Shown in pieces: positions 51,878-63,449 of a stretch of 64,000 nt of DNA. Location: positions 137,868 through 201,867 of the forward strand of contig JBBHKE010001455.1 in the NCBI GenBank assembly GCA_037447655.1, in the 5' to 3' direction. Positions within the stretch are counted from its first letter, which is position 1. Each line of letters begins with the position of its first letter. A model generated the notes under the pieces. It saw nothing but the letters and a program-made list of their open reading frames with translations, was not told the origin of the DNA and ran no database searches. The position numbers and the translations under genes are program-made. The DNA is from Zygnema cylindricum. Taxonomy: Eukaryota; Streptophyta; Zygnematophyceae; Zygnematales; Zygnemataceae.

Positions 51878-52397
51878 ACCGTGAATCGCTATTAGCGTGT
51901 TGGACGCTAATTGAGGTACCCTGTTTTTTTCGGCAAATTCTCAAATAGAATTAAACATTCTAAATGTTTCTACACGTTATTTGAGGTATCCCATTATTTA
52001 GGATTCATGACTCTAATATAGTGACAATATGAATAGTGTGGTGTACGGTCTGTCAGAGCCGTACCTTTTTGTAATTTTTCAAGTAGAAAAGTACAGAACA
52101 GATATTCACGCTGTCCCGTAGTCGCGCTAACATGTAATTGCGTAAATATTTTCCGGCATTCGCGGATGTCAAAAAAACGCGACGGCGTACGATTTGAACA
52201 ATTTTGTACATGCACATATTTTAGTGTGGAGATATTCTGCACCGAAAATTTTTACAAAGCAGTTTACAAATTAGAGTATACGAAAAATTAGAATAAAAAT
52301 TATTTCCAAAAAAAACGACATTCCCAATTAGCGTAAATAACGCTAATTGTTTCATTACGCTATCTATTTCATTACGCTAATAGCAGATTTTATACAC
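51878..52397. mobile_element. Longer member of the TA-flanked MITE family
   Basis: The left end CACCGTGAATCGCTATTAG is a clean copy of the family terminus. The right end (CGCTAATAGCAGATTTTATA) is diverged. TA borders both ends. About 520 bp, no transposase. Confidence 0.45.
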
Positions 52398-52577
52398 TAA
52401 AATAGGTACATGTAAATTGGGTGGAATGGTACGGTTGTTCTTATTTCGTTCACTTGTAAATACAATTGTAATAATGGTTTTTTTCCCACGCGTGAATATT
52501 ACTACAGTAAAAGATGTGCGAGTACAAGATAAGACAAACTGTACATTTATCGATTCCTTGTTTCGACCTGTAAAACG

Positions 52578-53636
52578 TGAAACTCTGAGACCTCCATAAG
52601 TCCTCAGAGTGGACAGCTTCCAAGAAGCCTCTAGGATAACCCTGACCCCTTTGTGTTTCAGCAAAAATAACTGCCACCTTGGCAGACAAAAACTCTGACC
52701 AACTTCACCCCTATGAAGACAAGACTCCCCTGAGTCGATAGCAAAAAGAATCTCCGAATTTGCTCCCCTGAGCAATAAGTTATAGAGGGTCAAAGTTGAC
52801 CTTTTTTTTAGAAGCTCTCTGGGAGAGAGGGTCCTATCTTCTAATTTTTCTAAGTCCTATCTCTCTCACAGGCTCTATCTACTGATGTACGGAGCCAATC
52901 AGATTTCAGTTTCGTACACAAAAGTATAGCTGCCGGTGTACTTTGTGTACGGCCATTGTACGACATGGCCTAAATGTCGACACGTGGTATGTCCGGATTC
53001 GCTCCCTTAATCCTCGGAGATGCCGCGATCCAATGTCATTCCGCCACGTGTCATCCGATGTGGCGATGACCACAAACCGCCGAAATCCTCTTCCGCGATC
53101 TCGGCGTTAATTCCGGCCGTCCGATTAAATTCACATTTAATCGTAGCCGTAATAAATACATGCGCGGTATTCGTTTCACTAAATAATTAAATGCGCGGTA
53201 TTGGTTTCTTGTCCGTACCGGAATCCGTACTTTTACATTTACTAGATATATGTCTCCCGTAATCAGTTACTGTTAAATGAACTATCCTACGTATAAATGT
53301 TTAAGTAATTATCAAACCATAAAGTACATAACACTACTCCTAGACTTAACGACTAAGGCTACCGCCTACTGGCTGTCTGCCGGCCGGCAGGTTTCAGAAT
53401 CAAATCCTGTCGCCAGTACATATCTTTTAGTAAATTAAACCCCTAACTAAAATATATTTTCCCGTAAACCTCTGGATAGCCTAGGTAGCCATGGCTCTAG
53501 CTCCTTCTCCAATTTCTCAGTGACTGCGACAAGTTTGAGAAGTTGGAGAGAGAAGTTAGAGATAGACTGCCTCGGCTTCTTTCTTATTTCTATTCAGACC
53601 TAGAAAATACTTTAAAAAGACCATTAATTTTCTACA
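52578..53636 (-). repeat. 3' LTR of copia element 3
   Basis: 1059 bp. Contains at least two CACGTG-type cores near 52980 and 53045 and a tRNA-like module at 53341-53420 that is antisense to the element. Confidence 0.93.
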
Positions 53637-56600
53637 CTCCCTTTATTTTGTAGTCAATCTTTAATTTCAGACCACACTTTTCCCTGTAGAAAATTAGATT
53701 AGGGGAAGGCACAGGTTGGGTCATCATATCTGCTACCATCTCACTATCTGGTCGGTACTCTAAGCTGATTATTTTGTTTTCTACTTTCTCTCTGACAAAG
53801 CTGAGTCTAATGTCCATGTGTTTAGCTTTAAAATGATGTTTAGGATTGGCAGAAATAGCGATTGCTGCCTAATTATCACAAAAAAATTTATGCACACCAC
53901 TCTTAAGGTGACCAAGCTCACCAAGCAAAGACTTGACCCACATCAATTCTTTTATAGCAGAGCAAGAGGCGATATACTTAGCCTCCATGGTGGACTGAGC
54001 AATAACTTTTTGCTGTTTGCTACTCCAACAGCAAGCCCCATCACCCATATATAATACATATCTAGAAGTGCATCTCCTCATCGAAGCATCACTATAACTG
54101 GCATCACTCCAAGTAGTGATGTCAGTATTCTCCCCACCCAAATGCAACCATAGATCCCTAGTTCCTATCAAATATCTAAGGACTCTCTTAGCTGCCTCCC
54201 AATCCCTCTTAGTGGGAGCATTTAGACTTCTACTCAGCACTCCTACTGCTGCAGCTAAATCCGGCCGGGTACAATTCATAAAATAGATTAGACTTCCCAC
54301 TACTTGCCTGTAAGGAATAGTCTGCATGAACTTCTGTTCTTCAGGAGATAATTCCTCGTCTAAGACTATGACTCCTTCTTCCTCACTCCCCTCACTTCCC
54401 TTCTTCAACTCTATTGGAGTTGTACAACTACTAGCTTTATCCATTTCAAATTTTTCAAGCATGTTCCCTATTGCTTCTTTTTGAGTCAATCTTATAATTT
54501 TTCTTTTTCGGTCTCTCTCTTCTTGAATTCCCAAAATATATTTGGCTTCCCCCATATCCTTCATTTCAAATCTCCCCTTAAGATCAGTTTTCAATTTATT
54601 AATTTTTTTCCATTGATTTACTTAAGACAAGCAAATCATCAACATAAATTGCAATAAATATTAAACCTTCCTCATCTTCGAAAACATAGATTGAGTGATC
54701 TGAGCTGATCCGGATATATCCGAGACCGGTAAGAAGCTCATCAAGCTTCTTATTCCATTGTGGAGGCGCCTGTTTCAAACCATAAAGAGATTTAATCAGC
54801 CAGCATACCTTACTCTCCTCTCCTTCCTCCACAAACCCTTCGGGTTGTCGCATGAAGATCTCCTCTTCCAATTCTCCATGCAAAAAGGTTGTCTTGATGT
54901 CCATCTGGTGCACTTCCATGTCTTCCGCTGCTGCCAAGCTGAGAAGTATGCGGATGGAGGGAAATCTGACCACCGGGGCAAAGGTTTCCTCGTAGTCAAT
55001 TCCCTCTTTTTGTGTAAATCCCTTTGCCACTAATCGGGCCTTGTAGCGCTCGATTGTGTTATTTGGGTTCAGTTTTAATTTGAAAACCCACTTACAACCG
55101 ATTGGTTTTCGGTTAGGTGGACAATCGACCAGCTCCCAAGTATCGGCTCCCATAATTTAGGCCATCTCCTCATTGATGGCTGTCTTCCACCGGTTTCTTT
55201 CTGGACAAGTCATCGCCTCTCCATAAGTTTGAGGTTCATCTTGATGAGATAGTTTAGTTACCTTGTTATTAACCTGTTTTTCTTGTAGTCTTTTGCTACT
55301 TCTCCTTCCCCCCTCAAAATCTGAGGCCGGAATAGATGGTTCTCGTGGATTCTTTCGAACAAACTCGGCTTCTCCCCTATCCCTTGATTCCGAATCAATT
55401 TCCACCACGTCTTCCGCTTCGGGTAGAGTTGTCACTGGAGTTTCCACAGCCGAGTCCTTTTCGGTCTGATTTGTATCTGCAAGAATGTCATCTTCTCTAA
55501 AACCCGGATAGTTAGGGAGCTCAAAGTCATCGGAATTTTTTGACTCAAATCTGATTTTTACTGACTTTGTATATTTGAAGGGATCCACAGACTTTCTTTC
55601 ATCCATAACTACTAGATGCTTTACTAAGATTATATCTTCTCTTTTTAGATCATAAACTCTATATCCTTTAACATCCTCATCATATCCTAATAAGTATCCC
55701 GGTTTTCCTTTAGGATTTAGCTTCCAATTAGACCGATCTGTATCTAGACTGAATACTTGACTGCCGAAAACCTTTAAGTGAGATAAGTTTGGTTTCCGGC
55801 CTGTCCATCTCTCATTAGGTGTTTGATCTTTTATTGCTGAAGTAAGAACTCTATTTTTGAGGTAATTAGCACAGTTCATTGCTTCTGCCCAAAACCTTTT
55901 TCCTATCTTCTTATCTGACAACATACTTCTAGAACTATCACTTAGTGTTCTATTTAACCTTTCAGCTACCCCATTCTGTTCCGAGTTTTCAGGAACTGTC
56001 TTTTGGTGTTGAACCCTATCTTCCCTCAGAAAATCCTCAAACAGGTTAGAAGTATACTCTCCACCATTGTCACTCCTTATTCTTTTGACTGGAGTTTCAT
56101 GAAGTTTTTCGCTCCATGCTTTATATTGTCTAAAACAATACTGAGCTTCGGACTTGTTTTTCAAAAAAATACACTCGGGAATACCAAAACCAATCATCAG
56201 TGATAGTCATCATAAATCTCTTCCCCCCTGGTGAGGGCACTTTAGCTGGTCCCCAAATATCTGTGTGTACTAGATCTAGAATTTTTTCTCCCTTATAGGT
56301 GGATGTTTTAGGAAAGGGTAATCTGTGTGTTTTACCTTGAGCACATCCACTACAATCACTTATATTATCATTCTCACTAAACTTAATCCCTTCCACCACT
56401 CCCATCTTTTTCATCTCTCTTAACTTGTCTAGATTCACATGCCCAAGCCTCTTATGCCACATCATAATATCATGAACACCAGCATAATAAAGTTTCTTCT
56501 TTTCATTACTTAAAACCAGCCTAAACATCCCATGGCTACCTTTCTCAACAATGAAATAGACACCCTCCTCAAAACTAGCAGTAAAGACTCCTTCCCTAGT

Positions 56601-58009
56601 GCTAGTAAAAAAACCCTTATCATCTAATACGGATGTAGAGATGAGGTTTTTGTTCAGCTCCAGAATAAACAATACATCGGAGAATGTTACTATGGATGTC
56701 TTTCCTTCTACTAACTCTTTCAAATCTACCGATCCTACAAGAGTAGTGATGACTATCCTTCCATCCCCGTACTCTATCTCTACGGTGGGAATATTTCTTA
56801 TCTTAGTGAACAGGTGCCTATCCTTACACATGTGCATTGAGGCACCTGAATCTACAATCCAGCCTGCTTCACCTTTCAATCCACCGTAAGCACATTTCTG
56901 CCTTCGAGGTATTTCGACCTCGTTTTTCGCATCCAACTCCTCATCCAAAAGGAGCTCATCGTCCTTGTCCTCGGATTTCGCCTTATGTACCTGTGTCACA
57001 AGGGCCTTTTTCTTTCCTCTCGAGGTACCACCGATCTACCCCTCCTTTAACCGAAGCGCGGTTAGCTTAGTGCACTATGCCATATAGTGCCCGGTTTTTT
57101 ACAAAAATGACATAAACCTTTGGGAGCCCTTGGTCCGAACTCGTCGGTCTGATTTTTTTGCTCCCTCCCCCCATAGTTTCCTACCGGTTTCCGGGAATCC
57201 TTGTTCCTCCAATCGGTCGCAGTTGCCAAGGCTTGGCTACTCTTTCCTCCTCTTCGGATCTCAATCGTATTCTCCCGAACGAGAATCATCCCTACCACTG
57301 AGTTCCATATCCACCTTTAGTCTGGCAAGTCCTGCACACGGTTGACTATGTTCTCGAACTCATGGGGTAACTTCATCAATAAACAGTTAACCTTTTCTTT
57401 TTCACTAAAATCTTTTCCCGCACTCTCTAGCTCCATGAAGAGTGTAGCAAGCTCATTGCAAAAATCCAACAACTTCCCCCCTTTGTATACATACTCCTTA
57501 ACTTTCTGATCAGCCAACTCTTGTTGCTGAATCGTACCACTTCGGTACATCTCTATGAGAGCCATCCAAAGATCGGATGCCGTTTCTACCTGCAAATGAG
57601 GACATGCAAGTCCTTGAGTGAGATGGCGTAGGATGAAGTGCTTTGTCGCCATATTGTTGAAGTCCCAGGTTTCAGTATCATTCTATTCGTTCCTCGGAAT
57701 AGGTGACATGAATGCCGAACCAGTTGTTATTGGTGTGGTCGCCTCCTTCTCCTTTCCTTTGTCCACCACCGCTCCTTCTTTTGTTTCCTCCGTTGAAGGT
57801 GGATCCTTTTTTCTGGTGAATCTGCTTCCTCCAAACCCTGGAGGAATTCCAAGACTTGATGGACGCCCCAACCGTCCACTCACTATCCTCCAAAACCTTT
57901 TTTCGCATAGAGCTCCTATCATTATACTTTCCCCGTATATGAAGCCAGTTCCATTAAAGATTGGTACCCTAGAGGGTGGGCCCATAACCTGAAACTCTGA
58001 GACCTCCAT
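53632..58009 (-). pseudogene. Broken gag-pol of copia element 3
   Basis: Reading on the minus strand: gag from 58009 (MEVSEFQVMGPPS), UBN2-like gag 57317-57652, a damaged zinc knuckle (CHFCKKPG) near 57110, protease and pre-integrase 56130-56999 (WIVDSGASMHMC, then MMWHKRLGH), integrase with DDE residues continuing at 55157-56197 (LDLVHTDIWGP, SDNGGEY, EQNGVAERLNRT), reverse transcriptase 54599-55153 (HQMDIKTTFLHGEL, YGLKQAPP, YVDDLLVL) and RNase H 53632-54594 (EAKYIA). In-frame stops occur near 57683, 57317, 57062, 55154 and 53866, with frame changes near 56170 and 54596. Several stops sit where glutamine codons would be expected. Confidence 0.9.
57975..57989 (-). other. Primer-binding site matching the initiator tRNA-Met anticodon arm
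   Basis: On the minus strand GGTTATGGGCCCACC directly follows the CA end of the 5' LTR. Its complement GGTGGGCCCATAACC is the anticodon-arm sequence of plant initiator tRNA-Met, including the CAU anticodon. Priming by a cleaved 5' half of that tRNA is known for Drosophila copia and relatives. Confidence 0.8.
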
Positions 58010-59014
58010 AAGTCCTCTGAGTGGACAGCTTCCAAGAAGCCTCTAGGATAATCCTGACCCTTTTGTGTTTAAGCAAAAAGAACTGCCACCTTGGCAGACA
58101 AATACTCTGACCACATTCACCATTGTGAAGGCAAGACTCCCCTGAGTCGATAGCAAAAAGAATCTCCGAATTTACTCCCCTGAGCAGTAAGTTATAGAGG
58201 GTCAAAGTTGACCTTTTTTATAGAAGCTCTAAGTCCTATCTCTCTCACAGGCTCTATCTACTGATGTAGGGAGCCAATCAGATTTCAGTTTCGTACACAA
58301 AACTACAGCTGCCGGTGTACTTTGTGTACGGCCATTGTACGACATGGCCTAAATGTCGACACGTGGTATGTCCGGATTCGCTCCCTTAATCCTCGGAGAT
58401 GCCGCGATCCAATGTCATTCCGCCACGTGTCATCCGATGTGGCGATGACCACAAACCGCCGAAATCCTCTTCCGCGATCTCGGCGTTAATTCCGGCCATC
58501 CGATTAAATTCACATTTAATCGTAGCCGTAATAAATACATGCGCGGTATTCGTTTCACTAAATAATTAAATGCGCGGTATTGGTTTCTTGTCCGTACCGG
58601 AATCCGTACTTTTACATTTACTAGATATATGTCTCCCGTAATCAGTTACTGTTAAATGAACTATCGTACGTATAAATGTTTAAGTAATTATCAAACCATA
58701 AAGTACATAACACTACTCCTAGACTTAACGACTAAGGCTACCGGCTACTGGCTGTCTGCCGGCCGGTAAGTACCAGGATCAAATCCTGTCGCCGGTACAT
58801 ATCTTTTAGTAAATTAAACCCCTAACTAAAATATATTTTCCCGTAAACCTCTGGATAGCCTAGGTAGCCATGGCTCTAGCTCCTTCTCCAATTTCTCAGT
58901 GACTGCGACAAGTTTGAGAAGTTGGAGAGACAAGTTAGAGATAGACTGCCTCGGCTTCTTTCTTATTTCTATTCAGACCTAAAAAATACTTTAAAAAGAC
59001 CATTAATTTCTACA
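57990..59014 (-). repeat. 5' LTR of copia element 3
   Basis: 1025 bp, the same as 52578-53636 except for substitutions and a deletion of about 34 bp near 58225. The tRNA-like module is at 58720-58800. Confidence 0.93.
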
Positions 59015-59019
59015 AAACG

Positions 59020-60340
59020 CAGTGACCGTATAACTTTAGTACATTCGTTCAGTTCAGCTTATTATCGTGTATGAACAAAACTATGACGGCATGCATTCTA
59101 TGTATTGTTTCGTTTCATTTAACTAGCATAGAATTATGTGAAGGATTTGAGTTTTCCTTGTCATTCGCGTGGATATCGAGCATTGTATGACGTTAAATAT
59201 GGACCGTTAACTTTAAAAAGATGCCAGTTGGGTTGCTTTATTCGAATTCATATATTGTAATACAAGCACTTAGTTCTAATGTGGATGCGTTTAGTCGCGT
59301 CAAACATGTAACGATCCTCTTTTTAGTATCATAGTTAATTGTAATTGAGGGTCCAACATATAACAAACCTCATTTAGGATACATTTTAATTCCTATTGGA
59401 GGTAAATTGCCGACGACAGCTAGTCAACGGCCGTCGAAAGATAATCATTGGCTGTTGCCGAAAAACGTGGCATGTTTAATGTCCACGTATTTGTAAAGTT
59501 GGTTAGTGATCGAAAACAACAATGGAAAAACCATGTATCGGTGTTACAACCATCGAATGTCATCTAATCTATTATTAGCCGTACAACATGTAATCTGGAG
59601 GTGTTCCATCGCGCTGTCAATTTTTTTCGGCGACGACGTGATTTTTGAAATATTTAGCCAAATTGCTCCAAATTATATTTTTTCCCGCTTTTATTCTCTC
59701 GTTTTTTAATATTTACAATAGTGAGGATTCAAAAAACGTTCAAATTTGGACGTTTATGTGCAGCGCTGTCCGTAAAGATTTTCAGTTAAATAGATACGCG
59801 GAACAAATTCTTATACGTGGCATTCCACGCTATATAATGAAAATTATATAATACAGTATGTTATATAGTACTATTATATGCATACTATATTTTAAAAAAG
59901 TTATTGCCGATATGGAATTTGTTGGTCCCAGACCGATATATCGGAACCTCTGACCGTTCGATAACCGATAACTATCGGTATCGGTGTTATCGCGATAAGT
60001 TTTTTACCGATACACAACACTAGTAAAAACCCTCCCTAACTACATGTGCGCGCGAACCTACACTGCTTCGCGACTTAAATAAAATATGTATATCGAAGCG
60101 TCACCAGGGAATCGCGATTCGCCTCCAAACGATACTCCTCGTCCATACTTCGAAATCGCGTGCATACGTACGAATCGAAGCATACCGCACGAAATAATCC
60201 AAATCGAAATACCTGCGCACGAAATGAAAGGTCTAGCACAGCATTAGTATTTTTAAACGAAACGTGCACGCGAATTGCGCGCACGTCATAAATAAGTGAA
60301 TCGAATAAGTTTCGCACTTGCGAATGAAAATCGTTCCGGC
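59020..60340. other. AT-rich intergenic DNA
   Basis: No exon or RNA gene recognised. The stretch 59930-60020 is full of CGATA/TATCG words and short inverted repeats (CCGATATATCGG), possibly the edge of another diverged repeat. Confidence 0.5.
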
Positions 60341-60350
60341 GTGCCGAAAT

Positions 60351-60630
60351 ATCGTGCGTGCGTGCGTAAAATCGCGCGTGCATGCATTAAACCGCGCATG
60401 CGTGCAAAATACCGCTCGTGCGTGAGAAATATTGCGCGTGCGTAAGAAATATTGCGCGTGCGTGAGAAATACCGCGCGTGCGTGTGGAATACTGCGCGTG
60501 CGTGAGAAATATCGCGCGTGCGTGAGAAATATCGCGCGTGCATTCATAATATCGCGCGTGCGTGCATTATATCGTGCACGCGCGCCAAATATCGCGCGTG
60601 CGGGCATGATATCGTGCGCGCGAGCAGCCG
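60351..60630. repeat. 20-bp CG-rich minisatellite
   Basis: About 14 tandem units with the consensus ATCGCGCGTGCGTGAGAAAT keep a strict 20-bp period. Alternating GCGCGTGCGTG favours Z-DNA and supplies many CpG sites in an otherwise AT-rich area. Confidence 0.92.
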
Positions 60631-62116
60631 ACACGATGCGGCATGACAACGGACAACCACCCTCCGTACACCACACTATTCATGAAATATGTACGGTGAC
60701 ACCATTGACGCTAATTCACAAGAACCGTAATTAACGTCACGGAAAAAATAGAATCAGTCACTGTATTTCGGGTATCAATGTCAAAATTTTGGTGCGCCGA
60801 TATAGAGTACATAATTCCAATAACGATTCACGGTGTAGTGTCAATCTCTTTTCCTCTCTGATCTTCCTCCAACATTCTTTTCTTACTCTCTGTCTCTCGT
60901 TTGCTTCATTCTATCTTTCTTGACAAAATTATTTATCGGTAAGTTGTGGTTGACGGAGGGTTCCTAAGCCGGATGTTTTTTTTCCTTTGAGAAACTTTAG
61001 TGAAGATAGCTTAGAGTACGAGAATAAACCTGTTTATGGTGCAATGTGTAGCAATGTTACAAAGTTCAGTCACAACTTTAGATAGTTTGACGCTTTAAGT
61101 GATAGAAAAATGTTTTTCGGGTTAATTGCGCCCAAATCTACATGATATCATAATTTAAACCAATCAATTCCCTAAATTCTCCTTTGTTTTTCCATGAAGA
61201 AAAATAGTGGTTCAGTGTTACTTTTGGATCCGAAATGCGGCATTTTTTACATTAGTTGGATTTACTAGAATTGTATTTTTTCTCTCTTTTCTTTTTTGAA
61301 CTTGCTTGTTTTTAATGATACGCACTAATTTCTAGCTGCATGTTTTTTTAGTAGAAATCGTGATTCGTTATCTTTACATAGGAATGATGCATTTCACATA
61401 TAACGGTGTTAGTAGTTTTGTACTTTTCGTGTAGTTTTAGCTAACTTTTGTTGTATTGAATGTGAAACAACACATCTTTCATAGAATGAACTGTAAAAAC
61501 TGTTAGTGTAATTCTAACATAAACTGACGTAATGTATCGAAAAGGGAAACTAATAATTAAAAAAACAAACTCAAACACAAACACAAACAAAAAAATTTCT
61601 CCCCTGCCCTCCCCTTCCGTCTTCTGTTTTTTTCCCTATTCAAATCTTATCATAAAAAACCCGTAAATCACTTTTGTGTACTAAAGCACAAGGGCTTAGA
61701 GCAAGGCAGTTTGAAACATTTAAAAAAGGTTATTAAGTACATTTCGATGGACCTCTCCAATCCGGTCTCATACAAGATTCCTCTCGCATGTTTTAGAATA
61801 TTAGCTCTATTTCAATCATTCCACAACCTGTAATTGTTAAATATTATGACATAACATTACATTATGTTGCACATCATTATATTACGCTCTTTATTTTGTT
61901 TCCTTAGGCACTGTCGATCTTGTCAACTTTTTCTCTTAAGGCAGACAAGTCCACGGCACTTGTGTACACCCACACAAAATTTTATGGATATTGTACAGTC
62001 ATAGTTGACCAGGAAGATGTGTATTTTTTTCTGTAGAGTATAAGTAAGCAAGCAGCTAAACTCTTTTGATCAGATGATATATTGTTTGCATTACCATAGG
62101 ATACTCTTCTTCTGGT
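60631..62116. other. Intergenic region upstream of a small gene
   Basis: AT-rich sequence. A single MITE-like end (GATTCACGGTG then TA) occurs at about 60824-60836. The promoter of the gene starting at 62117 should lie here. No TATA box is firmly assigned. Confidence 0.5.
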
Positions 62117-63449
62117 ATGTCAGGAACAGTGATGTCGTCAAGAGAGGAGCGTCTCGCAGTTTTCAATGCCTATAATTTTGAAGCTGATCAGCAATGGAAG
62201 GAATATTTTGCAAATCTTACAATACCGCCGGATCGAGATGAAGCTTCAGTGATTCGACGGTACAAGCAGAAATACTACAAGCGTCACATTGTAGGTTGTT
62301 CAGACCCACTTTTGCCCAAACATAAATAAAGTTTGCACTTGTTAATGTTTTTGAACTTTAGCTTAACAACAAAATCAATGCTTGCTAAACAGTTTTGAAG
62401 GAGTACTGAAGGCAAAGCTAGAGCTCTAAAGGTGTTTTTGCCAGACTATGTTGCTTTGCAGGAAGGTCTTTCAGCCATCTCAATAATTTTCGCCAGTAGG
62501 TGGAGTAACTGAAAATCGTCTATTGTGTTTAATCGTTTCTGCAGGACCCTGACTTTGAACTAGATGTCCCTCAGCCTTCTGTGCCTCCCCCGTCAAGACC
62601 ATCTTCTAGACCGGAACCCCCTCCAGAAGGACTCCGACCCAGACCTCGGCCAGCACCTCAAAGAGAGGCTGCAGGTGGGAAATCATGCTGTCATATGATT
62701 CGTGCATTTTTAAGGTGCAGACTACACCACTCACCGCCATTAGTGGGTTGTTTTCGTTGTTTATTCAACATCATCAATCCGCATTTGATGTACAATTCTC
62801 ACGGATCACATGCCCTCCGCTCATATTTCAATTTAGACAGGTTCCTTAATTCTGCATGAGAAATTTGTAATGGACTTTATTCATGAATAGTGTGAACTAT
62901 GTTAATGAGGGTAGATGATGTAGTTTGCCTGTTGCTTTCCATCAGGATTTGGGAATGAAGGGAGTCAAAGATTGGCATTGCTTCTGTTAGAGCAGAGAAG
63001 AAATCGTTGCAGTCACTTTTGTTAATAAAAAAGATGAGGAAATGTGGCGAATTGATGGAAAATGAATGATCAGATATTCTGATCTTTGTTAAATGGATGT
63101 ACGATTTGGTGATGGCGTTTTCCTTTGGGTAAAGAGAAGGAACATTTTCAAGTATTTATTATAAGAAACAGTTAGAGTGAAGGAGAGCAATAAAGTATCC
63201 TCAGGAGGCTGCAAAGAATATGCAACAAAGGAGATTTTGTCCTTTCTGTTGGCAAAAAAATTGTGAAATAATCAGTTTTGTATTGCCTGGAATATAATCG
63301 TACTTATTTTTCCCTTTCCTGTACCAATAGCAAGCTCTCTGGCGACTCATGTGTACAATAAGGCATGCTATAAATGGATGTATGCAGGTCCAGCTCCTCC
63401 TCAACAGAGGCTTGATGGCGATACTATACTCTTTCTCGCTAATGCAATT
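62117..63449 (+). CDS. First three exons of an unidentified small eukaryotic gene (continues beyond window)
   Basis: I do not recognise the family with confidence. Exons 62117-62290, 62545-62674 and 63388-63449 join in frame. The first gives MSGTVMSSREERLAVFNAYN (a second possible start is the MSSRE methionine at 62132), a predicted helical, charged domain rich in aromatic and basic residues, ending KQKYYKRHI. The second begins DPDFELD and becomes proline/arginine-rich (PSRPSSRPEPPPEGLRPRPRP). The third (GPAPPQQRLDGDTILFLANAI) ends in a hydrophobic stretch that could start a membrane segment. A possible further exon begins after a TTTCCAG acceptor at about 63879, but I could not confirm its frame. 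The N-terminal block followed by a proline-rich linker suggests a small membrane-associated protein; that is inference. Confidence 0.65.

Larger units (their letters stand above)
52578..59014 (-). mobile_element. Ty1/copia LTR retrotransposon 3 (6.4 kb)
   Basis: Minus-strand element with LTRs 52578-53636 (3') and 57990-59014 (5'), both starting TGAAACTCTGAG and ending CTACA on the plus strand. Both flanks carry the target duplication AAACG (52573-52577 and 59015-59019). The primer site GGTTATGGGCCCACC abuts the 5' LTR and a purine tract (AAAGGGAG) abuts the 3' LTR, both on the minus strand. LTRs differ at about two dozen positions plus a deletion of roughly 34 bp in the right copy, so the insertion is fairly recent, although its genes are broken. 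Confidence 0.95.

Noticed and set aside
38912-59014. A single huge retrotransposon covering both copia regions.
   Set aside because: Two distinct LTR families with separate target duplications (GTACC and AAACG) show independent insertions.
60233-60734. Minus- and plus-strand open frames with ARAIF/THARY-type repeats.
   Set aside because: The pattern follows from the 20-bp minisatellite, which is open in several frames because it lacks stop codons.
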